From Methylotenera sp. (GTDB lineage: Bacteria; Pseudomonadota; Gammaproteobacteria; Burkholderiales; Methylophilaceae), in assembly GCA_027487055.1 (NCBI GenBank), contig JAIYEJ010000184.1, positions 1 through 6,522 of the forward strand: a stretch of DNA of 6,522 bases, written 5' to 3'. Of this stretch, positions 1 to 6,050 are shown piece after piece. Both the position numbers and the translations under genes were made by a program. How positions within the stretch are numbered: the first letter of the stretch is position 1; each line of letters opens with the position of its first letter. Under the pieces are notes generated by a model. That model was given only the letters and a program-made list of their open reading frames with translations. It ran no database searches and was not told the DNA's origin.

Positions 1-183
1 CACTTCCTTGCAGATTACTGTTGCCAATTAATTCAACATTATCTATGGAAAAGACACGATTTAAAAAACATTTCAAATGATTTTATTTATCGCCTTGGAA
101 TAAAGAAACACTTTGAATTGTATTTTGAAAATGGACATACTTTCGACCATTATATGAAACAATTTAATAAAAACGGGGCATAA
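1..183 (+). CDS. 3' end of an unidentified gene (partial, C-terminal 60 residues)
   Basis: The first reading frame is open from base 1 to the TAA at 181-183 and gives a 60-residue tail with no start, so the gene begins left of the window. The peptide is polar and aromatic-rich (LIQHYLWKR near the start, FDHYMKQF near the end) and reads as a folded helical C-terminus, with no membrane segment and no motif I can name. Codon use resembles the downstream genes. I do not recognise the family. Its position just upstream of a helix-turn-helix gene remnant would suit a mobile-element accessory gene, but that is only a guess. The frame is credible because it stays open to the window edge. Confidence 0.6.
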   Translation, partial: HFLADYCCQLIQHYLWKRHDLKNISNDFIYRLGIKKHFELYFENGHTFDHYMKQFNKNGA

Positions 184-476
184 TACACGTTTCGCTTCAT
201 GCGAATTGACGTTTACACTTGGCACTTTTCGATACATGAATCGATAAGAAAAGAAAAACTCGCAAACCCTTGCCTGTAGCGGCTTTTCAGAAGTAATTCG
301 AGCAACAAATGAGCAACTACTCATCAGATTTCGACTTTGTTGCGTTACAAATCAGCAACAATAAAGTACGATAAATCGAAGATAAATTAAATTTTTGATA
401 CTTGTATTTTGTTGTAAATATTTTCTGTTTTTTACTTCACATCATCTATTCAAAACACACCCCGATGAACAGTGAA
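184..476. other. Gene-poor stretch with small hairpins and AGCAAC repeats
   Basis: I see no convincing gene here; the minus-strand frame covering 73-324 looks like noise. The stretch holds several short inverted repeats: TTCGC/GCGAA (191-205), just after the stop of the left gene; TCGAT/ATCGA (229-244); and TTGTTGC/GCAACAA (337-361), a perfect 7-base stem with an 11-base loop. AGCAAC occurs three times on the + strand (301-306, 312-317, 354-359). None is followed by a clear T-run, so no terminator is called. From about 370 onward the sequence begins to resemble the stretch upstream of the intact helix-turn-helix gene; TTGTTGTAAA at 409-418 recurs at 3914-3923. Confidence 0.4.
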
Positions 477-496
477 TATTTGAACAAATGAACATT

Positions 497-588
497 ACAA
501 CGACTCCGAAAATAGATCCTTATGTAAAGACTTTCAAATCAAAATGGGTCAATTAGCAAAAATGAAAGATGCTGACGAAGAATGTTAG
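497..588 (+). pseudogene. C-terminal remnant of a helix-turn-helix gene
   Basis: Read in the frame ending at the TAG 586-588, codons from 514 on encode a 24-residue tail that matches the C-terminus of the intact helix-turn-helix protein at 4252-4584: 14 of 24 positions are identical, including MGQLAKM here against MGHLAKM there, and EE just before the last residue in both. The frame has no start codon upstream (an in-frame TGA lies at 481-483), and the DNA-binding part is absent. The loss is a deletion of about 410 bases compared with copy 2, joining sequence just after the 20-base leader motif to the last quarter of the gene. It cannot make a DNA-binding regulator, so the Hachiman operon has no intact regulator directly beside its promoter. 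Confidence 0.75.
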
Positions 589-627
589 ATAACTGTATAA
601 TCAAATAATCTGTAATTCATAAAGTTC

Positions 628-642
628 ACCCCAAAATGGGGT
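628..642. promoter_or_regulatory. Perfect inverted repeat ACCCCAAAATGGGGT, copy 1 (candidate operator or hairpin)
   Basis: ACCCCA and TGGGGT form a 6-base perfect stem around AAA. The repeat sits 34 bases upstream of the TATTTTTG promoter core and 39 bases after the stop of the regulator remnant. The same 15 bases occur at 4624-4638 at nearly the same distance from the second promoter. There is no T-run after it, so an intrinsic terminator is not convincing. A binding site for the helix-turn-helix protein encoded in copy 2 is possible. TATAAT follows directly, but Bacteroidota do not use that hexamer as their main -10 element. Confidence 0.5.
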
Positions 643-676
643 ATAATTACTGCTATTTAATTAGAGGGTTAATGTA

Positions 677-684
677 TATTTTTG
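677..684 (+). promoter_or_regulatory. Bacteroidota-type -7 promoter element for hamAB (TATTTTTG)
   Basis: TATTTTTG fits TAnnTTTG, the -7 element of the main Bacteroidota sigma factor. No clear TTTG lies at the -33 position; only CTATTT is near the expected spacing. The element and its flanks are conserved ahead of the Pycsar operon at 4673-4680, which supports function. Transcription would start near 690, leaving about 20 bases before the first possible hamA start. Confidence 0.55.
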
Positions 685-709
685 TTATGCTCTGATTTGA
701 TGTAGACAT

Positions 710-1483
710 ATGTGTTATTTTTTAACATTTGATAATTTACCACATAATCAAATTGTCAGTCAATCTAAAAGATATTTTAAAACTATGTATATAGACCAAA
801 TTAACAATAAAAAGTTAAATCAATATCCAACTAGTTCAAATTGTGAAATAAACTGTCTACACATTAAAATAAAAGACTTTAAACCTATAGTTCAGGAGTT
901 TGAAACTTATATATCGGACACAAGTTGGATAAATAACTTAGATGAAATTTCTAAAAAAGCCTTTAAGGTTAATGCCGAAAAAACAATTGATAAAATAGTG
1001 ACAGAAATTATAGGCGGCATTACAACAAATGTTAATGAAGAAATTGGAGAGTTTATAGTTTCATATTCCGCACAACTTGCTTTGGAAATTAAATATTCTC
1101 ATCATAGAATTCCATTAGCTGAACTTTTAAAAGAAAGAGTTTCAGGAAACCCAGGATTTGACTTCCACACAATTAGTTCGAATAATTATTTAGTATTTGG
1201 AGAAGCTAAGTTTAGCTTAGACTCAACTCCAAGAGCAAGGGCCTTAAATCAAATTGAAGAGTTCATCGGAGATAGAGACAATGCTGAACTTAAGTGGCTG
1301 GAACCTTTTTTAGACCCATTGACAAAAGCAAATATTATAAAGGATGAAAAGGGTTACGCAGCAGCATTTTCCTTAAATGGTGAAAGCATAATCAAAATTT
1401 TAAATAACGCCCTTGCATCTGATCCAATTAAAGAGATTATAAAGCATAAAGAACTTTACTTAATTGCAGTTGAATTATGTTAA
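710..1483 (+). CDS. hamA: Hachiman system protein HamA (DUF1837 nuclease)
   Basis: The 257-residue protein reads as HamA, the DUF1837 partner of the Hachiman anti-phage system. In that system HamA is a PD-(D/E)XK-type nuclease held in complex with the helicase HamB and released on damaged or invading DNA, giving broad DNA degradation and loss of the infected cell (family knowledge). Visible here: GFDF with D151, then a 13-residue gap and GEAK with E165 and K167, which fits the D...ExK nuclease core; a likely alpha-helical region lies before it (about residues 80-135). No signal peptide or membrane segment is seen. The stop overlaps hamB by 7 bases, typical of translational coupling. The start is uncertain. 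ATG 710 is the first in frame after a TGA at 698-700 and lies only about 20 bases from the predicted transcription start; ATG 785 (residue 26) would still leave the whole DUF1837-like region and has an A-rich upstream. The identification rests on the nuclease motif, the size and the helicase partner. Confidence 0.85.
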   Translation: MCYFLTFDNLPHNQIVSQSKRYFKTMYIDQINNKKLNQYPTSSNCEINCLHIKIKDFKPIVQEFETYISDTSWINNLDEISKKAFKVNAEKTIDKIVTEIIGGITTNVNEEIGEFIVSYSAQLALEIKYSHHRIPLAELLKERVSGNPGFDFHTISSNNYLVFGEAKFSLDSTPRARALNQIEEFIGDRDNAELKWLEPFLDPLTKANIIKDEKGYAAAFSLNGESIIKILNNALASDPIKEIIKHKELYLIAVELC

Positions 1484-3819
1484 GCGATAACCTTTTTTAT
1501 CAAACTATTGATTCTGAATTAATCAAAGAAATACTTTTTGATTTCCACAATAGTGGTCCTGTTAACAACAGTCACCTTGAAACACTTTCGCACTTAAAAA
1601 AACACAATCCGGAAGCATTTAAAATCTATGAAGGGAAACTGATGTTTTTAATGGGACTTTTTTATAAAACGAGCAAACCCAATTCATTTATAGAAGCAAT
1701 TTACAACGCATATGCACAGACTATAATTGAAGAAACTGGGTACAACTTTACTCCTATACAAGCGGATGCCTATAACTCAATTAAAAAGTATACAAATTTT
1801 TCATTTTCTGCTCCTACGAGTGCTGGCAAATCATTTCTTTTTCAAGAATTAATCAAAGAGGCACAAGGAGATATTATCATTATTTTACCATCAAGGGCAC
1901 TATTGTCTGAATATCTAATAAAAATAAAAAACCTCGTTTCAAAAGAAACACTTGTTCTCCAGTTTATAGAAATTGTAAATACTAAAAGAACCAAGAATAG
2001 AATCTACATTATTACACCTGAAAGAGGGGAAGAGATTTTTAAAAATATGGACAACCTAAATCTGGAACTTATTCTTCTGGATGAAGCGCAAATTTCAGAG
2101 GAAGGAATACGCGGAATGAAATTTGACTCATTAGTCAGAAGAATTGATAAAAATTTAAATAACATAAAAAAGGTTTTTACACATCCGTTTGTACTGAATC
2201 CTGATGCCCAATTTAAAAAGCATAACATCACAAATGATATTGAATCTGAAACGTACAATCAAAAAACTGTAGGTAAAATATATATTGAACACTTTGAAGG
2301 CAATTTTAAATACTTTTCACCTTTTGATGATAAAATAAAAGGCAGGAACATTGATGGTAATATTGTAAAAGATATAATTCTAAATAATGGAACAGCATTA
2401 ATCTATATTTCTAAATCCAAAATTTATGACGGACGTTTCCTTGAACTATTTTCTGATTATATAGAGTTATGTCCTGAAATTACCGACAAAAAAAGCCTCC
2501 ACTACATTAACAAACTTGAAGAATTCCTAGGAACAAAAGACAATAGAGATAAAAACTCAATTTTAATCTACCTAATGAAAAGAGGAATCGTTATACATCA
2601 TGGCTCAATACCTTTGAAAGCTAGACTTATTATTGAAGAATTCGTAAATGGACATCACGCAAAAATATGTTTTTCGACATCGACTTTAATCCAAGGAATT
2701 AATATGCCATTTGATATTGTTTGGATAAATAATTTTAGTTTCACAGGTAATGAAGACCAGAAAACACTGAATCTTAAAAACCTAATCGGTAGAGCTGGTA
2801 GAACCACTATTGAAGACAATTTTTTCGATTACGGTTATGTAATAGTTGAGAAAAGAAATAAAAGACTGTTTATTAATAGATTAAACAAAGAGTCATCCTT
2901 ATCAACAACATCAAATCTAGACAACCAAACAGACCCAAACAATGAAGACTTCATTGATATTATTGACGCCATCAAGAATGACACTTTTAATGCCGAATTG
3001 CAACTTACAAAAAGTCAAATTGAAAGAATTTCAAACTCCAATATTGACAGTGAAATAAATTTTATTTTAGATACTTTTTTAAACAAACATCTTGAACCAT
3101 TAACTGTCAAAGAGTATTATAAATTAGAAATTCATCAAAGAAAAAAAATCAAAATATCATTTGAAAATATTTATAAAGCACATTTGAGACGTTCAGATTT
3201 AACAGACGGTGAAAAAAGTGTTTTAAGCACCTCCATTCCAATTTTACTATGGCAAATTCAAGGCAAGTCATTTGCAGAAATCATATCATTAAGATATGCT
3301 TTTCTAACAGAAAAAGATTATAGAAGGAAACTTAGACGACAATTAAGTAGAAAAGAAATCTCTTTCCGAGAATTTAGATTGTTAATCTCAAAGAAGAAAG
3401 TAAGATTCTCTTGCATTGCTGAATCATTACCAAATAAAGCTTTTAAAAGATCTGTGCCTCTATTCTCACAAGACACAAGCATAGTTGACATAGATTTTGA
3501 CAAGGTAATTTACGACACGTATGATTATATTGACAAAGTACTTTCGTTATCCATAAAAGACCCTATCTCTAGTGCATTTATTCTTTATTTCAATAAAACA
3601 GGAGATATTCGAGCACAAGTTTTAAGTAATTACATAAAATACGGAACAAATAATGAGACCGAAATTTGGTTAATCAAATACGGTTTTAGTTTCGACGAAA
3701 TTGAAAAAATATTTGAGCACATTGAGAAAATAGATGAAACAGAAATTATTTTCAAAGACAGTGTAAATGAATTTATTGAAGACCCTGACAATTTAAAACT
3801 TATTGAGAGATACTTATAA
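1477..3819 (+). CDS. hamB: Hachiman system helicase HamB (superfamily 2)
   Basis: A 780-residue superfamily 2 helicase. Motifs in order: Q-motif-like FTPIQ (Q95); Walker A APTSAGKS (K118); Ia LPSRAL (137-142); Ib TPER (180-183); Walker B DEAQ (202-205); a motif III-like THPF (235-238); IV-region ALIYISKSK (307-315); IHHGSIP (373-379); V STSTLIQGINMP (400-411); VI GRAGRT (438-443). The layout resembles Ski2-like helicases. Residues 445-780 are charged and probably mostly helical, with no motif I can name. In Hachiman, HamB binds DNA, scans it using ATP, and restrains HamA until it meets DNA ends or gaps (family knowledge). The start ATG overlaps the last codons of hamA (ATGTTAA), so the two are one operon. 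All motifs needed for ATPase and helicase activity look intact. The protein should be cytoplasmic. A hairpin terminator with a T-run is not evident after the stop. Confidence 0.9.
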   Translation: MLSDNLFYQTIDSELIKEILFDFHNSGPVNNSHLETLSHLKKHNPEAFKIYEGKLMFLMGLFYKTSKPNSFIEAIYNAYAQTIIEETGYNFTPIQADAYNSIKKYTNFSFSAPTSAGKSFLFQELIKEAQGDIIIILPSRALLSEYLIKIKNLVSKETLVLQFIEIVNTKRTKNRIYIITPERGEEIFKNMDNLNLELILLDEAQISEEGIRGMKFDSLVRRIDKNLNNIKKVFTHPFVLNPDAQFKKHNITNDIESETYNQKTVGKIYIEHFEGNFKYFSPFDDKIKGRNIDGNIVKDIILNNGTALIYISKSKIYDGRFLELFSDYIELCPEITDKKSLHYINKLEEFLGTKDNRDKNSILIYLMKRGIVIHHGSIPLKARLIIEEFVNGHHAKICFSTSTLIQGINMPFDIVWINNFSFTGNEDQKTLNLKNLIGRAGRTTIEDNFFDYGYVIVEKRNKRLFINRLNKESSLSTTSNLDNQTDPNNEDFIDIIDAIKNDTFNAELQLTKSQIERISNSNIDSEINFILDTFLNKHLEPLTVKEYYKLEIHQRKKIKISFENIYKAHLRRSDLTDGEKSVLSTSIPILLWQIQGKSFAEIISLRYAFLTEKDYRRKLRRQLSRKEISFREFRLLISKKKVRFSCIAESLPNKAFKRSVPLFSQDTSIVDIDFDKVIYDTYDYIDKVLSLSIKDPISSAFILYFNKTGDIRAQVLSNYIKYGTNNETEIWLIKYGFSFDEIEKIFEHIEKIDETEIIFKDSVNEFIEDPDNLKLIERYL

Positions 3820-4251
3820 AACATCCACCACAACTCTGCATTGTCAAAAGTTGCCGATCTGTTCTCCTCAGAAGTGTTAATTATTTATCGAAGTTCGATA
3901 TACGAATTTACAATTGTTGTAAAATCAGCGTTAATAACGTCTTTCAAAAACTTTATGGAAAGACTAACAGTGAAACAGTTTTCAATCAAGTTTTTACTTG
4001 ATGAAATTTATCGTTTTTACTTTCATTTAACTATTCAAATCGTACTTCGACGAATAGTTGTTATTTGAACAAATGAACATTGGGAAATGGGTCTTTCAAA
4101 AAATATTTTTCATGTTTTTTACCTATTGAAGTCTATACATCAGTCTCAAAATACATCAAATTGTCCAGCCCCTTTTTCTTTCGAAAAAATGATCTTTTTT
4201 TAGTCGTCTCTGGAAGCAAATATTACGATAAAAATCACCAACGAAATCCTC
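3820..4251. other. Intergenic stretch rich in palindromes, upstream of the helix-turn-helix gene
   Basis: Frames at 3841-4068 (TTG start) and 4080-4331 look like chance and give low-complexity peptides. Instead the region carries several inverted repeats: TATCGAA/TTCGATA (3886-3900), TTTACAA/TTGTAAA (3907-3923), CGTTA/TAACG (3929-3939), ATCAAG/CTTGAT (3985-4002) and AACTATTC/GAATAGTT (4029-4059). It also holds the 20-base motif shared with leader copy 1 (4062-4081). No clear TAnnTTTG promoter for the helix-turn-helix gene stands out in 4082-4251; an ill-defined AT-rich promoter is likely. Confidence 0.45.
3886..3939. promoter_or_regulatory. Cluster of three perfect palindromes (possible regulator-binding region)
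   Basis: Three perfect inverted repeats lie within 54 bases: TATCGAA-G-TTCGATA, TTTACAA-TTG-TTGTAAA and CGTTA-A-TAACG. The middle one shares TTGTTGTAAA with 409-418 in the copy 1 region, where the left arm is not kept. Their spacing would suit binding of a dimeric regulator, possibly the helix-turn-helix protein about 310 bases downstream. AT-rich DNA makes some palindromes by chance, but 7-base arms with 1-3 base gaps side by side are less expected. Confidence 0.35.
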
Positions 4252-4584
4252 ATGGAGCAGTTCATGGAAATGAAATCCATGATCATAAATTTGCAGTCCG
4301 AAATGGACAGCCTAAAAAATCCAGTCGATGAGTTTACAACCAAATGGGTTGACACTTACGACGTGATGGCGATGCTTCGTGTTAGTCGAAGAACCATGGA
4401 TCATTATATCAAAGCAGGCAAGCATACTCCCACCAGAATCCAAAAACGAAATTACTTTGCAATCAACCAGGTAAAGGGATTAATGTATATTCCTCCAGCT
4501 CCCGTAATCAGAACCTTACGTGAAGACGTTCAAATCATGATGGGGCATTTAGCGAAAATGGTAGAAGCTGGTGAAGAATGGTAG
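4252..4584 (+). CDS. Helix-turn-helix DNA-binding protein (110 aa)
   Basis: A small cytoplasmic protein with three parts: a short amphipathic, possibly coiled N-terminus (about 1-24, MIINLQSEMDSL); a helix-turn-helix of the MerR/excisionase-like group (about 32-78), with the usual order of helix (YDVMAMLRVS), recognition helix (RRTMDHYIKAGK) and a basic wing (RIQKRNYF); and a C-terminal helix (about 88-110). Proteins of this build are common in Bacteroidota mobile elements, where they act as small regulators or excision factors (family knowledge). It lies between the shared leader motif and the inverted repeat, 88 bases upstream of the Pycsar promoter, so local control of that operon is plausible. 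The start at 4252 is the first in frame with a purine-rich upstream; M5 or M7 are alternatives. A broken homologue lies at 497-588. The exact role is unproven. Confidence 0.75.
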   Translation: MEQFMEMKSMIINLQSEMDSLKNPVDEFTTKWVDTYDVMAMLRVSRRTMDHYIKAGKHTPTRIQKRNYFAINQVKGLMYIPPAPVIRTLREDVQIMMGHLAKMVEAGEEW

Positions 4585-4623
4585 AATGCCGTTTAATTAA
4601 ATAATCTCTCATTAAGAAACTTT

Positions 4624-4638
4624 ACCCCAAAATGGGGT
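4624..4638. promoter_or_regulatory. Perfect inverted repeat ACCCCAAAATGGGGT, copy 2 (candidate operator or hairpin)
   Basis: Identical to the repeat at 628-642, 39 bases after the helix-turn-helix stop and 34 bases before the promoter core. The immediate flank TATAATTACTGCTA is also identical in both copies, while neighbouring bases differ, which points to selection on this block. An operator for the adjacent regulator, or an RNA hairpin closing the regulator transcript, are the two readings; the lack of a T-run weakens the second. Confidence 0.5.
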
Positions 4639-4672
4639 ATAATTACTGCTACTTATTTAGGAGGTTATTGTA

Positions 4673-4680
4673 TATTTTTG
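4673..4680 (+). promoter_or_regulatory. Bacteroidota-type -7 promoter element for the Pycsar operon (TATTTTTG)
   Basis: The same TAnnTTTG match as at 677-684, in the same conserved context GTATATTTTTG. Transcription would begin near 4686, giving a leader of about 83 bases before pycTM. The -33 region shows only TTATTT. The element lies outside the cassette-like unit that starts at 4744, so the Pycsar genes would be read from a fixed promoter upstream of the junction. Confidence 0.55.
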
Positions 4681-4743
4681 CTATGCTATATTTTTATGTT
4701 TAGAACTACTTTTTAACGAGTCAATAAGTAGGTATATATACAA

Positions 4744-4752
4744 GTTATGCGT
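4744..4752 (+). repeat. Left cassette boundary GTTATGCGT
   Basis: GTTATGCGT is the exact reverse complement of ACGCATAAC at 6051-6059, just after pycC. In an integron cassette the first bases (TTRRRY-type) derive from the cassette's own attC right end, so they should complement that cassette's own R'' box; GTTATGC and GCATAAC do so perfectly. No attC-like hairpin is seen immediately to the left, so this would be a first-position or attI-like junction. Confidence 0.5.
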
Positions 4753-4769
4753 AATAAAACTAACACAAC

Positions 4770-5279
4770 ATGGAAGAAGAAGGAAAAAACAAGACACCCA
4801 CAGACTCTGGCTCCCCGAAAACAACGCCAACTGGATTTGGTAAAGGGGTAAATGATTATTTAAATCATAATGTAACTGTTGCAGACGCAAAGGCTGCTGC
4901 AATTCTTGCTACAAATTTTGTTGTATTAGGTGGACTGAGTAATTTTTGTTACTGCCCACAAACAAAGTTAATGTACCTTATTTCTGGACTGCTTAGTATC
5001 GCATCAATTATTTTATGTGGAATTGTTTTATACCCTAGACTGCCAAAATCAGCTAAGGGTTTAATTTTTTGGGAAAACATTAAGCAATATGATAATATTC
5101 AAGAATATATAAATGAGTCTGGAAAGCTTAATGACAAAATTGTAGAGGATGAGTATGCTAAACAAAATTGGCATGTGAGTCATGTACTATCCAAGAAGCA
5201 CTTTTACATACGACTTGCTATAATTACATTCGGATTATCACTCATAACATTAGTTATCATATTCATTAAATTCTCATAA
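4770..5279 (+). CDS. pycTM: Pycsar membrane effector PycTM
   Basis: A 169-residue membrane protein that reads as the transmembrane effector of a Pycsar anti-phage system. In that family a cyclic pyrimidine nucleotide made by the partner cyclase triggers the effector, which impairs the inner membrane and halts the infected cell (family knowledge). Visible features: a polar N-terminus (1-28); the segment DYLNHNVTVADAKAAAIL (29-46), resembling the conserved helix of the family, running into a first membrane span (about 42-59); a second span (about 67-87); a soluble middle (about 89-145) containing PRLPKS and LIFWENI, typical of these effectors; and a last span (about 148-167) near the C-terminus. 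There is no cleavable signal peptide. Its stop is 2 bases before pycC, so the pair is co-transcribed and probably coupled. ATG 4770 follows an A-rich AACACAAC leader of only 17 bases after the cassette boundary, which supports this start. Confidence 0.85.
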   Translation: MEEEGKNKTPTDSGSPKTTPTGFGKGVNDYLNHNVTVADAKAAAILATNFVVLGGLSNFCYCPQTKLMYLISGLLSIASIILCGIVLYPRLPKSAKGLIFWENIKQYDNIQEYINESGKLNDKIVEDEYAKQNWHVSHVLSKKHFYIRLAIITFGLSLITLVIIFIKFS

Positions 5280-5281
5280 GT

Positions 5282-6046
5282 ATGCCAAAGTGGACAAAAG
5301 AGTATTATTCTTCACTTGAGGAAAGATTTAACAAAATAACAGAGGGATTGGCAGATCGAATTGATGGTGTGATCAATGGCACCGTAACGCCAGCAATAAA
5401 TGATATACCTATTGGTTCTGCTCGTAAAATGAGAGCTGCTGTTTTGTTTTTTGATATCCGAAACTTTACATCACGCACCAGCTCTGCAGAAATGCCAAAA
5501 TTGAAAGAAACGCTTATCATGTTAGATTGTGTAATTCCAATGGTTATGCATATAATATTTGATAATGATGGCTACATAGAAAAAAACACTGGTGACGGAG
5601 TTATGGCTGTTATAGGGCTGGAAGAAGAAGATGAAAGTGCGGCCAACAAAGCTCTTAGTGCTGCAACAACAATTTTTTACACTCTTAACAATACGATTAA
5701 CCCCTTTCTTAAAAAGTTAGGAATAAAGGAAATTGATGCGAGAATAGGCATTGACCTTGGAACTTTATTAGTTGCCAGAATAGGAGCGCACAAAGGCACT
5801 TCTCAACAGGACAGAAGTTTCCTTACTGTAATCGGTCCATCTGCTAATTTGGCCAGTAAAATTCAAAACGAAGCTGGAACAAATGAAATTTGGGTTGGTG
5901 ACCTTATTTGTAAAAATGCCGAGGAATATAGAAAGGACTTTTTCGTAGATGTAACACCAAAAGATTGGACATGGTCATATGTGGGCACAAGTGAATCATA
6001 TAATATTTGGGATTATAACGCGTCAAGAAAACATCCCTCAAAATGA
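5282..6046 (+). CDS. pycC: Pycsar nucleotide cyclase PycC (class III cyclase fold)
   Basis: A 254-residue soluble cyclase. After a helical N-terminus (about 1-45) comes a class III nucleotidyl cyclase domain (about 50-215). The first metal-binding Asp is D58 in FFDIRNFT and the second is D105 in KNTGDGV. K101 lies four residues before D105, where class III cyclases choose their base. The transition-state region reads GPSANLASK: N189 is kept, but K193 replaces the usual Arg. Pycsar cyclases make cUMP or cCMP in response to phage and activate the neighbouring effector (family knowledge); which nucleotide is made here cannot be told by eye. The partner gene, the separate small membrane effector and the lack of sensor or membrane domains argue for Pycsar over an ordinary adenylate cyclase. 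The start ATG is 2 bases after the pycTM stop. A short tail after the domain (about 215-254) is rich in W and Y. Confidence 0.88.
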   Translation: MPKWTKEYYSSLEERFNKITEGLADRIDGVINGTVTPAINDIPIGSARKMRAAVLFFDIRNFTSRTSSAEMPKLKETLIMLDCVIPMVMHIIFDNDGYIEKNTGDGVMAVIGLEEEDESAANKALSAATTIFYTLNNTINPFLKKLGIKEIDARIGIDLGTLLVARIGAHKGTSQQDRSFLTVIGPSANLASKIQNEAGTNEIWVGDLICKNAEEYRKDFFVDVTPKDWTWSYVGTSESYNIWDYNASRKHPSK

Positions 6047-6050
6047 AAAT

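Larger units (their letters stand above)
477..690 (+). repeat. Leader copy 1 (paralogous to 4062-4686), ahead of the Hachiman operon
   Basis: This block matches the block ahead of the Pycsar operon in several collinear pieces. The 20-base motif TATTTGAACAAATGAACATT at 477-496 is identical to 4062-4081. The end of a helix-turn-helix gene at about 511-588 matches 4507-4584. An identical run of about 28 bases at 628-655 matches 4624-4651 and contains ACCCCAAAATGGGGT. A GTATATTTTTG promoter core at 674-684 matches 4670-4680. Weaker similarity continues upstream to about 425 (TTTTTACTT, CTATTCAAA in both copies). Relative to copy 2, roughly 410 bases between the 20-base motif and the gene tail are missing, removing nearly all of the regulator gene. 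The order and near-equal spacing of the remaining pieces make common ancestry the simplest reading. Confidence 0.75.
4062..4686 (+). repeat. Leader copy 2 (paralogous to 477-690), ahead of the Pycsar operon
   Basis: This is the fuller copy of the leader: the 20-base motif (4062-4081), an intact helix-turn-helix gene (4252-4584), the inverted repeat ACCCCAAAATGGGGT (4624-4638) and the TATTTTTG promoter core (4673-4680), ending in CTATGCT, which matches TTATGCT at 685-691. After this point the two copies lose clear similarity, although a weak match around TTTTTAAC (717-724 and 4710-4717) hints that it may run about 30 bases further. The cargo behind each copy is unrelated. Confidence 0.75.

Noticed and set aside
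73..324. 83-residue open frame on the minus strand
   Set aside because: It overlaps the end of the left gene on the opposite strand, carries no motif, and ends inside that gene's better-supported frame.
300..361. AGCAAC repeats as a CRISPR or direct-repeat array
   Set aside because: Only three 6-base copies at unequal spacing; too short and irregular for a CRISPR or iteron array.
642..647. TATAAT as a -10 promoter box
   Set aside because: The main Bacteroidota sigma factor uses TAnnTTTG; TATTTTTG about 35 bases downstream fits this and is positioned before the genes. TATAAT is likely part of the conserved block by another function or by chance.
628..660. ACCCCAAAATGGGGT as an intrinsic terminator
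   Set aside because: The stem is only 6 bases and is followed by a mixed sequence (ATAATTACTGC), not a T-run. The whole block including the downstream flank is conserved, which suits a protein site better.
684..690. GTTATGC directly after the Hachiman promoter, which could be read as a cassette start like 4744-4750
   Set aside because: No complementary GCATAAC followed by an attC-like hairpin is found after hamB. The only other GCATAAC nearby (2220-2226) lies inside hamB coding sequence. The 7-mer overlaps the conserved leader end, where copy 2 reads GCTATGC.
3841..4068. 75-residue open frame on the + strand
   Set aside because: It needs a TTG start, has no recognisable domain, and overlaps the palindrome cluster and leader motif.
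4080..4331. 83-residue open frame overlapping the helix-turn-helix gene
   Set aside because: It runs out of frame into a well-supported gene, and its peptide is low-complexity, with runs of F, S and K and no domain.
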